64,000 bases of DNA from Kwoniella dejecticola CBS 10117 (GCF_000512565.2 NC_089303.1:992001-1056000); one strand, 5' to 3'; positions 24,798-36,516 are shown, counted from the first letter of the stretch. Program-made: numbers and translations. The notes: generated by a model not told the origin, from the sequence alone.

Positions 24798-27700
24798 ATG
24801 GCTCCGAAACGTCAAGCTAAAGCTTCAACTCCTCCACCAACCAAGAAATCTAAGAAAGCTTCTCAGCAGAATCAGCAAACTTCTATCTCGAATTTCTTCA
24901 CTTCCCCTTCCAAGCCCAAGGCAAAAACCAATGGCATTGCAAGGAATGACACGATAATCAGCGTCGACGACTCGGATGAGGGCTCCCCGACACCCGCGAG
25001 AATCCGAGAGACTGCAGATGCGAATCTGGCTAGGAAATTAGCTGCCGAGTGGGAAAAAGTAGATAAAGGTAAAGGTAAAGGCAAAGCGTCTCCAAATGAG
25101 AATGAAGAGGATGATCAGGACGAGATCATCTCTGTTGATCCTCCATACTCCGAGGCGAAGGGCGTCAATGGGTCATGTTCCAGTAAACACCAGCTACCAC
25201 CTGTGAAGAAAGAGAAACAAGAGCAGAAGCCAAAACCAGTCGCATCAATCTTTTCAAAACCTGTACCGAGGACCCCTCCTCCGTTAGATTCGGAGCAAGA
25301 CTTGAAACCAAAGGCAGATGTAAAACCCGTCCTGATCTCGCCGAGCAAACCGCAAAATATCACCTCTGCAGCCGCCGACGCGGTCGAGCCTATCGACTTC
25401 GACACAGACGCTTTTCTCTTCCGGCCTTCAGAGATAGATACGTCGAAATGGCCTAAGGCCAGATTACCTTATAGTATCTTGGTTGGGGTCTATGTTCAAG
25501 TTTCAAGTACGAGGTCTAGACTCCTCATAGTACGGGTCTTAACGAAGTGAGTTGTCCTCATATGTATAGGCGTCAGCGCAACGTGCAAATCGGATGCGCA
25601 AAGCTGACTCATAAGCTCCATCAGCTTCCTTCATCTGCTGTTACACGCTTCTCCGATCGACCTAAAGCCATCCCTATACCTTCTCTCCAATCACTTACTA
25701 CCGAACTATCTGCCGTGCGAACTGGGCATCGGATCCCAGATATTGACGAAAGCAGTCACCTCTGTATCCGGTCTGCAGCCGAAGGATCTGAAGAAATTAT
25801 GGGACAAATGGGGAGATCCGGGAGATGTCGCTTTCGAAGCCAAGAACAATCTGCGGACGTTGGTGAAACCTTCACCGTTGCTAGTCGGCGACGTCTATCA
25901 GAGGATGCTGGGATTGTCGAAAGTGAAGGGAAGTCAGAGCGGACGTATCAAGGGGGATGTAGTCCGCAAATTGATGGTCCAAGCGAGAGGAGAAGAGGTC
26001 AGATTCTTAGTGCGTAGTATGGTGGGAAATCTACGTGTGAGCATTAATCCTCTCTCTGTTTCTATCGGACCGTGATCTGATGAAGTCCTCCCTTCGTAGA
26101 TCGGCGCTGTCAGGCTTGTGAGTTCAAATCACATTTGAAATACGAAATCGACCTCGCCTGACAATTCAGCATGATTATCCCCGTAGACTCTGCTCACTGC
26201 ACTAGCGAGAGCTACAGCTCTCTTACATATGCCGAAAGAGCTCATTGATTCCGTCAAGCCCCTGCCGCCACCACCAAAGAAGCTTGAGAAAGGTCAGAAG
26301 CGTCAGCCTAGGCCGAAAGTTGAGCCTGATCCAGCCCGAGAGGAAGTGGAAGAACGATGCATCGAGGCCGTCAAGATCGTTAGAAAGGTATATGTACGGC
26401 ACCCAAACTATGGAGATCTGGTCGTTGGGCTTGATCAAGGCGGACTTGTGGGTTTAGAAGACCGAGTAGGAGTGAATGTCGGTGAGTCGCTTTCCTTCAG
26501 ACCTTACATGAAATTTCATTACTCTATTGCTGAATTTGGCTGTCCACCAGGTATTCCCCTTTCACCCATGCTGGGATCTATCACCCGGTCTTTGAACGAG
26601 GTATTCACTCGACTCGGCACGTTACCCTTTACTGCCGAAGCGAAATTGGACGGACAGAGGGTACAGATACATGCGCGAATTGATGGGCCGCAAGGAGAGG
26701 ATGATGGAGGAGGAAGATGGGTTCAGGGCGACGAAGGCAAAGTATGGGTCAGGCTATTCAGCAGGTGAGTGTCAAGTGTAATCCGCCTACTTCGGTGTTC
26801 TATCCCTCGCAGACCAGTCGGCGTTTCTGCATGACTGTACAAGATCGGATCTGCGGCTCAGAAGCTGACCAATCTGTTTTCCGGAAGACACCTAGAAGAT
26901 ATGACGGAGAAATACCCTGATGTCTGTCAACTTGTCCTTACAATGCTTACTCGCCCTTTACCGACATCACCCACACCCTTCCCATCTGAAGCTTCCGCAC
27001 CCTCACAAAGCGTCCTCGATCTACTGAAGACTCGTAACATCAAATCGTTTATCATGGATGCCGAGATCGTCGCTGTCGACAAAGACACAGGAGCGTACCG
27101 AACGTTCCAAGATTTGTCGAATCGAGCCAAGAAGGACGTACGAGTGGAGGACATCAAAGTAGTCGTTGGTGTCTTCGCGTTCGACTTGATGTTGCTGAAC
27201 GATCAGGTAAGCGGTCCTTGCATTTCTAACACCTCAATGCTGGGGATTATACCCTGTCAAGCTTGAATGACCATCGGTTATCAACTGACGATATTTGATT
27301 CGCAGCCTTTACTGGACTCTCCTTTCTCGCACCGACGGCACCTCCTTCGAACACTCTTCGCGGCCTTCTCAGACCCATCCGATCCCACATTAGCGCGATT
27401 CGCCCATGTCGCTTCGCTAGACTCGACTGCACTACAAGATGTCCCTGCGGAAATGCAGGCATTCTTCGAATCGGTTGTAGAGCAGAAATGCGAGGGTCTC
27501 ATGGTCAAGCTTCTGGAGTCTGGTGAAGGTCTCACAGGCGAAGATGACGAAGATGATACGAACTCCAATGTTGGGGATACACCGTCGAAGAAGAAGAATA
27601 AAGGCGGGAAGAGGAAACCTTTACCTGCAACCTATGAGCCCGATCAACGGAGTCAAGGTTGGTTGAAGGTCAAGAAAGGTAGGTCCATCCCGTTTTTATC

Positions 27701-28638
27701 CGATGAAGGACCTTCTTGGTCGCCACAGAGCAGAGCTGATGAAGGTGATCGCAGATTACCTTGAAGGTCTAGGCGACTCGCTGGACTTGGTACCGATCGG
27801 CGCATGGTGGGGACAAGGTCGAAAGGCAGGATGGTGGTCTCCCATCTTACTTGCTTGCCATAATCCTGAATCTGGGGCACTTGAAGCTGTATGCAAGTGT
27901 ATATCAGGTGAGCATCGTCACTCTTTTCTCTTTCTTTTGTCTCCTCATCCAAAACTCGAAGGTGGTTTTTTTAGACTGAATATCGATTGATTTGGCTGTT
28001 TTGGTATATTAGGCTTCTCGGATCAATTCTATAAAGACCTCTTGAAGCGATTTCCTCCGGAAGGATTACCTGAGAAATGTAATCCTCACACGCAGTTGGG
28101 TTTCTACGATACGAATGGCTTAAGACCTGATTTCTGGTTCGAGCCTTCCGAAGTATGGGAAATACGTGGTGCTGAGTGAGTTGGGGCGGACCCGTCTTTT
28201 TGTTTTCTTTTTGTCTGGGTCTTCCTCACTTCATCGCTCGCCCGTTTGATGATCTAGACATCCCGATTCGTTGCGGCGCGGTAGATGAATTATTGCTAAT
28301 TTTCGCTGACTTCTCTAATTTGTGTTTCGATACAATCTAGTATCACTTTATCACCTGTTTATCCTGCGGCGTCAACATTACTCGGATCCGAAAGAGGCCT
28401 TTCCATCAGGTTTCCGAGGTTCATGAAGATCCGCGATGATAAATCGTGGGAGCAGGCGACTACGAGTGAACAATTTGCTGAGATGTACAGGAAACAAATT
28501 AGGGAAGCTCCCGTCAGACCCCAAGATCAAGCTGTAAAGGACACAGCTGAGGAGGTCAGACGCAATTCGGAAGATGAAGATATCAGGGATATTGAGCATG
28601 ATGAGTCGGATCACGATGAGGATCATGAGGATGAATAG
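24798..28638 (+). CDS. CDC9: ATP-dependent DNA ligase I
   Basis: This enzyme seals nicks between Okazaki fragments and in excision repair. From the ATG at 24798 the protein opens MAPKRQAKASTPPPTKKSKK with a nuclear-signal-like cluster, then a PCNA-binding PIP box (QTSISNFF). The N-terminal DNA-binding domain is recognisable across exons (LYLLSNHLLPNYLPCELGIG, then RKLMVQARGEEVRFLVRSM). An 18-nt exon at 26100-26117 encodes IGAVRL. The nucleotidyl-transfer motif is AEAKLDGQRVQIH, with the adenylated Lys. Later motifs are FIMDAEIVAVD, FAFDLMLLN, CEGLMVK and WLKVKKDYLEG. The OB-fold part includes LVPIGAWWGQGRKAG and SPVYPA. The tail is strongly acidic. An in-frame ATG at 24708 would add 30 residues rich in Arg (MRIPPGLGRIRPLILF at the start), a plausible mitochondrial presequence. 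The usual Tyr of the KYDG core is Leu here. Confidence 0.92.
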
Positions 28639-28812
28639 TCGGCATAAGGGTTCGTCATTGTGCACAGCGAAGATGTGCGTCGGGGGATATTGTATTCCTC
28701 AAATTATGATGTTTGGCGATATGACATATTGCACATGGAATGTAGCATGTGATGTTGTATTGTACTCGTACTGCTTATTGCACTGTACATGTGTTGTCCG
28801 CATCGGATTCAG
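28639..28812. terminator. Convergent 3' region of ligase I and DPH7
   Basis: Only 174 bp separate two stop codons facing each other, so 3' untranslated regions and polyadenylation sites of both genes must be crowded or overlapping here. A T-rich, TGTA-containing stretch (28750-28800) is compatible with 3'-end signals. Confidence 0.35.
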
Positions 28813-31370
28813 TCATCTTGCGCGTGCGTGTTTGTATTCATTCATCGAACAGAATGTACAGCGCTGTGCGACATGCTCATGCATATTTATATTGCGCTTT
28901 GTCGATGTTATCGTCAAGCGTTGAGTGTCATTACGATCGACAACACGAATTTGCAATTCAGCTGAAAGAGGATCAACCCGCCATAAATGCATAGCATGAT
29001 CATAGAACGAACAACTAGCTATCAGCGTCCCTTCCTCGGAATCAGGCAATCTTGACCAATCGCATCCATATGCTAAGCTCTCGTGTGCCTCAAATGTCCT
29101 TACTATCTCTCCTCCTTGCTCGTTTGCATCGACGTTGAGGTCGATGGTGCAATCTGATAATTTGACAATTTTGAAGTTATCGTGCATACATCCATTTAGA
29201 ATCTCGTTTTTCCGTTGAGGTGAGGGATGGAACCTGGTTCGCCATATACCTCCGCCGAGGTGGATGGTGGTTATTGGTTCTTTCGGTGATCGAGTATCGA
29301 ATATACGTAGATTCTCGTCATAGCTACACAGATTGGTATCAAGCAAGCTCCGTCATCAGCTGATTGACTTTCTCCTCAAAAGCACTTGGTTGTTCCTAGG
29401 GCATAAGATATGTGGCATGAGAGATCAAAGGTGCTCACCTTCCTACAGCTAAGAGATGCTCGGTATGCGGGGAAGACGTGATAGTGGTCACTCCAGCGTC
29501 GAAACTGCTTCCTCAAATCAGCCGAGACGAGGAAAACGTATGATGGGTAGAAACGCTGCTTACTTTTTGTTCACAAAGGTAGGCCTGAACGTCTCGCGTA
29601 TATCCCATCTTTTCAATTTACAATCGTCGCCGCCTTCCAGAACAGAAGATGTCCATTTAGCTAAAACATGATCACCGGGTTCCAACGAAGTCGGGTAAAT
29701 GACGATGGAGGGCGGACGATGAATGGTGTGATGAGAACGCACCTGACCAGACTGTATTCGCATCCCAACAATCAAAGCTGGTAATCCACGGCTCAAAATC
29801 ATGAGCTTTCCAAGTTGAGTCGACCTCCCATCCTGTGGGAGCTGGTATGACGTGTGCCAGATTTCCGTTGGAGAGGGAGGCGATAATTGATGTTGCTGCC
29901 GAACTGCGTGGTTGAGAGTCCGGTAACGTAGCAAGGCGGTAGAAATGCATGAGTCAGCATTAGCCTTGACGACGACCGATAAAAGCAGTATGTGGTCACA
30001 AGACCATGACAGGTAGAATGCACCGTGAAGTGGAAGGAAGGCAAGAGATGAAGCGGGATAACGCCCGACGAAGATAGCGATGAAGGAAGCGAGATGTAGC
30101 CGGTACAAGAGATTTGGAGCGACGCGAGTCAAGGAGACGAAGTGAGAAGCGAGGCTGAACCGTAGGTCCATGGCTTGAGTGTAGCATGGCAGACCGGAAC
30201 AATCGAGCCCAGGGGGAAAGGCAGAGAACGGGAAAAGTCAGATTGAGTTGGGCTAGATGAGAAACGAGTTGAGATAGTAAATGAGCGGTGGGAAATGCAG
30301 GAGAGAAGAGAGGATATTGGACGTGGGAACGAGTGGAGAATCAATGTAGAGCGAATCAAAGCATCGTAAACCATACAGTGTCATTTTGAGGCAAGAGGAA
30401 GGGGATACTGCACTGGGACGGACAGGATAGAGAACCAACGGAGGAAGGACGTACGAGTCTAAGCGGTTCGACCAATCCAGAGATAGGCAAAGTATTGTGT
30501 CGTCGTCCACATTGATCTGCTGCAATAGCTCCAATCGTCTCTGCCAAGCAAATCCACAAACAGAAATTCAAACAATATCATCAAAGGGGGTTATGTGGGC
30601 TATGACAACCGCTTGGTCATGTTATTAACTCACGGTTTCGCTATTCAAAGCATTCAGGGCGATGTGCCCTTTCGCATCTGCTACCCCTAATACCGGTCTC
30701 CCTTGGTTCAATTCCGGCGACCTGTGTTCGCAAGTGTGAATATATGCGAAATGGTCTGCTAATCCGAGTAGCATTGTCAGAAGATAACAGCCTCTGAGCT
30801 CACCATTTCGTATCCAATATAGCTGGAGTTTCGATTCGTTGGATTTCCGTTCTGCACGTGAACCAGTGTCAGCGCGGGTGTCGTGATATATGAGATTGAG
30901 ACGAATCCGCGGGTGGGGGGGGGGCTTGATTCCGTAGTGTCGCATATGCCTTCGAAGCAGCTATGCCACAGAAAGGCTCCACAAAAAGGACAAAGCGACT
31001 CACAAAGAGTCGTCCTCCGCGACTTGATAAACTAACAACCTGCCCTTTCTTTGAGTGGGTTTACTAGGTCCAGCTTCTATCTCTTCTTCCTCGCTATCTT
31101 CATGCATAACATCAACGGATGGATCTGGGACTGCCGCTTGTTCTGCATCTTCAGGCTTGATAATCTGATATGTCCCACAAACGAAGATATCTTGATACCC
31201 TTCAAAAGGACACCATTCGATCGAGTCGGCCGAGTAGACCGTATCTACATATGCTATTGATTTGGCTGTACCCAGATAGAGGTCAGCATCAGCATCTCAC
31301 TTCGGGACCATAGTACAAGATGATCGGGTTACGCGGAAGAGAGCTGCGGCATATGAAGCTCACCTTGCAT
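28813..31370 (-). CDS. DPH7: Diphthine methyltransferase-pathway methylesterase, WD40 protein DPH7/RRT2
   Basis: DPH7 removes a methyl group from methylated diphthine on elongation factor 2, letting diphthamide synthesis finish; it acts in the cytosol. The first coding exon is only ATGCAAG (31370-31364). It splices to a second exon giving MQAKSIAYVDTVYSADSIEW, then CPFEGYQDIFVCGTYQI, a typical DPH7 N-terminus. Later exons carry WD repeats: RPVLGVADAKGHIALNAL, ILCLSLDWSNR, SLSNGNLAHVIP, WTSSVLEGGDDCKLKRWDIR, CSYDENLRIFDTRSPKEP, then GGGIWRTRFHPS and ILNGCMHDNFKIV. The GG-x-WR-x-x-x-HP signature and the SYDE-x-x-R-x-x-D blade are characteristic. The final blade ends SCSFYDHAMHLWRV, followed by about 40 residues of weak tail before the stop at 28813. 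An acidic insert after the first blade (HEDSEEEIEAGPSK) is unremarkable. Confidence 0.9.
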
Positions 31371-31753
31371 GTTCACGTTTGTTCAGAACTAGCTAGACAT
31401 AGGAGAGCCAAAGAAGAATGCGAGCATGAGCATGCACAAGAACATTTTAGCTTTGAGCTTTGAATTTTGGACATGGCAGGTGGAGGTGGTTGAGCCCACT
31501 GTACAAATGCTCTGCTTGTCGGATGACTGAGATGCCACGACTGTCTTGTCCCTGGTTCATCTCGTTTGCTGTCTCAGAAACTGTAGGCTGACTGCCAGTC
31601 ATGAACGTATTCTCACGCACAAAGATGCATGAGAAAGATAAAAGTAAGAAGGAAACGCAAAACACCTGAAAGATTTTTTGGGTTTTTTTTTCCTGGATTT
31701 TCTACTTGAGCAATATAAAAGAAACAAACAACCGAAATAAAATCATACTGGCA
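31371..31753. promoter_or_regulatory. DPH7 promoter and 3' flank of the acidic orphan gene
   Basis: It includes a T-run near 31672-31692 (ttttttgggttttttttt). On the DPH7 coding strand this is A-rich upstream DNA. No gene is supported here. Confidence 0.4.
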
Positions 31754-33181
31754 CTAGATAAGAATGAACCCTTCCTCATTGTACCCCATTGCCATCCCTA
31801 TCACTCCTCCCAACACCTTGACGCCTCCTTGTTCGCCCTCTACATCACTCTCGGTGAACCTCCTCGCGCCTATATCATCGTCATCATCACAACTATCCGA
31901 ACGCTCATCAACATCCACGAGGTCATCGATATTCTTAAGCTGATCGATCCAGGAGGGCTGCTCGTTGAGCTCGGAGTACCGAAGAGGAGGTGTACCACAC
32001 TCTTCTTCCTCTACAATCGAGTTAGTCGATTCACTTGAGAGAGATCTGATCAATGGCGGAGGAAGCGAGAAATCATCGATGTAATCGTCCATCTCGGTAT
32101 AGTATGGCTGGGGGTACAAGTAGATCGATTCGTCCCAGTCTGTAGCTGATTTGATGACTTCGATAGGTGAGGGAGGGACCAAGCCAGTAGATGGAACAGG
32201 CTTCAGGGAAGGGGTGAGATGAACAGGCTGTCGTTCTGCCACATGGAGGGTAGAGGTTGAATCCAAGCGCTCGATAGTAGATTTCGATAGCTCGAGTCCA
32301 CTTTCGACGGGCTCTCGGTCGAGAACTTCGACCTCATCTTCAACCTCGACAACGTCGACATCGGCGACCGTGACTTGCGGGACAGCGGTGGTAGTGGTGA
32401 TGGGTGCAGAGGTCGGAGATGTAGGAGAAGGGAAAGTGAAAGCTTCCATTTGGTTCACATCGTAGTCGTAGTCGTACTCATCGAAGACAGGCTCCGATAC
32501 ATCCGACTCGACCCACTCGTGGGACTCGGGTCGAGCAGGCGAGTGATCGAAGTCGTCTTCGCCGAAGGAAGAGAGCAAATCTTCGAACCATCTCTCTTCT
32601 CTTGTTGAGGTAGAAGAAGTGACTTGAGCTTCGACTTGGTCTTCCTCATCTTCGTCTTCTTCAGATACAACATCGAGGCCCATAGCACTGAGAGATGTCC
32701 AGTCGTTCATTTCGACGACTGAGCCCTCTTGGACAGATTGCCAAGCGCTTCGAATAGCTTCCTTGACTAGAACACCCTTGAGGAGCGCGGGTCCTTCGTC
32801 GTAAGAGGAACCATCCAGGTTGGACAATTTCTTTTCGGACAAGTGAAGGAGCCTGAAGCCCACCGGAGTGAGGGTGGGCTTCGCGTGCGGGGATGTAAAT
32901 CGCATCTCGTCGATGATCCTGAAGGGCGATACCGATGGAGATAGCGGCGGTGATTTTGAAGTGTGCTTCGCGGTAATTGAAGCTTTTGGTATAGCTGGCA
33001 ATGTAGCCTTTTGGTAATCAGGTATAAGTATACTGTTACTGTTATTGTTAACGTTACTTTGTTCAAATGCTTTTATAGCCAGATATTTGGCTCTTGATGA
33101 GTCAACGTCTAATCCTTTAAGGTTGGTAGGGATAGAGTCGGGATTGACTGGGCTGGTGGTGGTAGATCCGTCGGTGCGCAC
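31754..33181 (-). CDS. Acidic low-complexity protein, 5' end unresolved
   Basis: A long open frame of about 475 codons with no intron and clear fungal codon use. It is not a family I recognise. The start of the frame at 33181 is GTG, and no in-frame ATG exists upstream before a stop near 33300. The true start is therefore either an upstream exon, for example the ATG in the CCAACATGTTGC context near 33222 in another frame, or the internal Met of RIIDEMRFTSPHAKPTLTP. The most ordered part follows: VGFRLLHLSEKKLSNLDG, then LLKGVLVKEAIRSAWQSVQE. The remainder is rich in Asp, Glu, Ser and Val, including DYDYDVNQMEAF, a Val/Asp/Glu run starting VADVDVVEVEDE, and a C-terminus ending MGYNEEGFILI. Its leader region (33400-33560) is pyrimidine-rich on the coding strand, as in an expressed gene. 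Confidence 0.6.
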   Translation of the reverse strand: MRTDGSTTTSPVNPDSIPTNLKGLDVDSSRAKYLAIKAFEQSNVNNNSNSILIPDYQKATLPAIPKASITAKHTSKSPPLSPSVSPFRIIDEMRFTSPHAKPTLTPVGFRLLHLSEKKLSNLDGSSYDEGPALLKGVLVKEAIRSAWQSVQEGSVVEMNDWTSLSAMGLDVVSEEDEDEEDQVEAQVTSSTSTREERWFEDLLSSFGEDDFDHSPARPESHEWVESDVSEPVFDEYDYDYDVNQMEAFTFPSPTSPTSAPITTTTAVPQVTVADVDVVEVEDEVEVLDREPVESGLELSKSTIERLDSTSTLHVAERQPVHLTPSLKPVPSTGLVPPSPIEVIKSATDWDESIYLYPQPYYTEMDDYIDDFSLPPPLIRSLSSESTNSIVEEEECGTPPLRYSELNEQPSWIDQLKNIDDLVDVDERSDSCDDDDDIGARRFTESDVEGEQGGVKVLGGVIGMAMGYNEEGFILI

Positions 33182-34482
33182 TTGGTTAGTGGAGGGGGCC
33201 CTCGGAGTAGGATGACAGACTGGATTGTATGCAACATGTTGGAGTGAGTTGTTGTAGTGTGTTGTCGGTGAGGACGACGTTGTGATTGCTTTTTATAGGT
33301 TGGATATGACTTTGAAGGGAACTGATTCAAAGAACGATTGATTTGGATGTTCGTTCTTTATGCGCGGTTGGGTACGAGTACGAGTAATTTAGCAGCACAT
33401 CTTGACTAATGTATGTAGGCAAGATAAAGTGTGATAAAATGAAGCTTGTATGTATGAAGAAGAGAAAGAGAAGAAGAAGGGAAGAAGGGGGAAGGGTGAG
33501 GTATATATGTATGGTTTGTTGATGTTGGGGTATGGCGTGAGAAAACGTCAAAAAGATGATTGATAATCGAGTCAACTTTTAGCCTTGTTTAGTCTGATTT
33601 CTACATTTCTATAGATCTGATTACCAATAATATTCCCTGAACGCGTATCACTGCCAACTGGGTATTTTGTATTCTGTATGGTGAGTTGCGGCTAATTGTG
33701 GTTATTCTCGGGACCGATGCCCTATCATCCGGGTCCTCATCGATAGGGACCTCTTCCCCCGCTAAAAAGGCGACCCGGCCAGGATATTTGATTCGGATAA
33801 GACCGTGATTTGGTTTTTTTGGCCGGTTGCATTCCACAATCTCAGCCAGCCAGTCAGAATGGAGATCAGATCAGAGATTCCGATACAAAACACGTAAACT
33901 TGAGGCGTTAGGTGATGTGCAAACGCGCCCGCGCGCTACGAGAACATTCCGAGGAGGAGCTCATGGGTCTTCCTCAACTCCGGTATGAATGAGGAGAGAT
34001 GCATCGGCCGAAGGTCTATTTACTTGGCTGAGAGGGGACTATTGTTGCGGTTACGGGTACGAGCTTGCGTACAATAGGCAAGTCGGATCCGGATTCATGT
34101 TGGAAATCTGCGACATATCGCTGGATGGCTTGGAGAGCGGTTGGAAATGCGATGCAGTCCGGCCTCAATCGCACTGAAGATCACCATCTAACCCCGGGGG
34201 ACTTCCTCGGAAGTAAATTTGTAACCTCGGGGACCATAACATCTCGAACTCATTCCAATCCCAAATACCTCCCACATACCGAACACGTCAACAGATGTGA
34301 CGACGTCCTACCGTAATAGCGTGTATGTAACTTACATTACAACCGCTCAAAATTCCTCGGACGCATTTCTCTTCCGCATAGTAGATAAGCAATGTGTTCA
34401 TATGGAGTCATGATTTCATGACCAGGTCTTTCATATCGATCTATCTTCTATGCTCTATGCTCTATGCTCTATTCTCGATGCT
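33182..34482. promoter_or_regulatory. Long leader/promoter region of the acidic orphan gene
   Basis: 1.3 kb without a supported gene. The part next to the orphan gene is strongly polypurine on the plus strand (33450-33500, agaagagaaagagaag-type), giving a CT-rich leader on the coding strand. Beyond 33600 nothing recognisable was found. The end holds the CTATGCT repeats listed separately. Confidence 0.4.
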
Positions 34483-34497
34483 CTACTCTCTATGATC
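34447..34497. repeat. Short imperfect tandem repeat, CTATGCT units
   Basis: About six or seven consecutive imperfect copies of a 7-nt unit (ctatgct, ctatgct, ctattct, cgatgct and similar). They overlap the last codons and 3' flank of the minus-strand HAD gene, whose stop is at 34483-34485. The tract is short and degenerate. Confidence 0.6.
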
Positions 34498-35811
34498 TAG
34501 GAGGTCGTCTACACATTTCGCAAAGTTCTCATATGCGTGATCTGGCGGATGCTCGCTCTTCTCGCTCCCCGGACGATATTTCCCCGTCTTGACTATGTAC
34601 AAGCGTGCGAGAAGATGTCCACATCAGCTCATTCAATCTCAATCTCAAGTACCAATGATACTGTTATGCGGCGTATGGATGATTGTATCAGTCAGACCAC
34701 AGCTACACTCACCTAATATTCTAGTCAATCCCAATTCTTTCGCCCCCTCGCCCAGATCATTGGAAATATCATCCCCTATCATCCCTACATCCTTATACTC
34801 CAATTCCCCGTCACCCTCTAAACCGTCATTGAAGTCAGCATTGCGCCTCAAGCGTTCGATAGCAAGCTCAAAGAACCTCTTGGTTGGCTTTCCAACTATC
34901 TCAGCTCGAACCCCCCCAGCCTCTTCTAGAAGTGTAACGAACAGTCCTATTCCCAGCGATAAGCCCTCTGGTAGTTGGTCAGAACTGGCAGATTGCTGGT
35001 ACAGCGATCTATGCGGTGCTATCAATATCGGTTTCTTCGTCTTCGCACTTGATCCGTAATCATGGCCTGATTGTGATGAGGTAGAAGCGATGTCTATGGG
35101 TTCTTGTTTCAGGATACGGAATGCTATATTGAGATTATCGTATGTTAGTGATGGTGGATGCAGACCTAGGATCACTGAGTCGTATGGTTGATCCACCGAA
35201 TTTGGACTCGAGCTTGGACTTGAAGCTGAAGAGGAAGACGGAGAGGCGAACTCTTGCTTGGCAGAGTCGGACATCAGCAGATAAGGTCGTCTGATTATAT
35301 CATACCGTAAGCGTGGGAAGAGCAATCATAAGCTTGACCATCGACTTTTAAGGGATGAATGGCATGGTCAGGAAAGGCAGAGGCAAGGAAAGGATGAAGG
35401 CCAGACAGACTCACTTATATCCTCTATCTCGTACGAACTCCTTGCACGCGCTCAAGCTAGTCATGAGCTCCTCTTTATCCGCTCTGAATTCAATCTCATT
35501 GAGGCTCGATAACAAGTGCGCCGAAGATTCTTTCGTCGAATTCGAGCTACCCAATGTGGATCATTAGCAACCATCATCCGAGGAAAGCATGACATACAGC
35601 GATACAGGCCATCTCACCAGAAGATGAAGGGTATCTTCGACTTCCTGAGCCTCTCTATAGCCTTGACGGCGTTGTTGGTAGGATCCGAACCGACATGTAA
35701 AGTGCCGTTCAAATCGATGAGGAGCGCTTTGAGCTTGAGGGACGGTCTTGACGATCGCGTCAATTGGTCACATCATCATTTGTACGTGTCAGACCATGCT
35801 CACTTGCTCAT
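34483..35811 (-). CDS. HAD-superfamily subclass IIA phosphatase (HDHD2/LHPP-like)
   Basis: A small-molecule or phospho-amino-acid phosphatase of the haloacid dehalogenase fold is predicted, probably cytosolic. Exon 1 is only ATGAGCAA (35811-35804). It joins the next exon to give MSKPSLKLKALLIDLNGTLH, whose DLNGT is motif I with the nucleophilic Asp. The usual second Asp of the DxD motif is Asn. Then come IPFIFW and a Ser/Thr segment that forms motif II. The cap region includes SVILGLHPPSLTYDNLNIAF. Motif III is EIVGKPTKRFFE with its Lys. Motif IV is MIGDDISNDLGEGAKELGL. The last exon reads VKTGKYRPGSEKSEHPPDHA and ends DDLLDHRE at 34483. A Ser-rich insert (SPSSSSASSPSSSP) sits in the cap. In this family the second motif-I Asp is commonly replaced, so activity is still likely. 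Confidence 0.8.
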
Positions 35812-36516
35812 GTTTTACGTGTTCGTGGTGAGCTCGGCTTCATTCAGTCCGCTGGTAGCAGGGGATGTACAGCAAGTGTTGTTACATACTTCCTCGTGCA
35901 GTATGACAGTGGTACTCACATCACTTTCTGCTTGTCGAGATTTTGCGATTACGTCATGCCAGCACGGATCCACTGACGCGACTAACCTCAAAGCAGATCT
36001 GCTTGACGGAAAAGGTGACGACCAAATGACATGACTCGCCTGTCATCATAGTCTCTAGTCAACGAGTGAATCGGATGAGATTAGATGGGACGATGGAGTA
36101 GAATGACATGCGCGTGCTTGACTCGATGACAACAATGGGTCAGGATTGAGTGTGACGCTGGTTCAGATTCGTCAATCACACAGAATAAGGACGATTGCTT
36201 GGCGAAGATCTTATGACAACGAGACTTGATCATTTCACCATTTTGCCCGTCAGCGTAAAAGCATAGAGTGAGTCGACGACTGACGTGATCAGAAACATTA
36301 TCGGGTGATGCACAATAGCTGTTCGAAAGTTGACAGAACAGAGATCCTACATTTTATGGGGTATGCTGATTCATCATCCCACCCACAATCTTATCAAGGA
36401 ACGAGGCTTGAGAAGGTCTCAGCTCAGATTCGTTCAATCCGACGCTTGCTACAGCACACCGATTGATCTGGTCGATGAAAACTTCCACACTTTGATCAAA
36501 GTAGAGTTTAAGCGCT

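Noticed and set aside
30690..30725. GGTTCAATTCC word resembling a tRNA B box
   Set aside because: It falls inside a DPH7 coding exon and no matching acceptor or anticodon stems can be formed around it.
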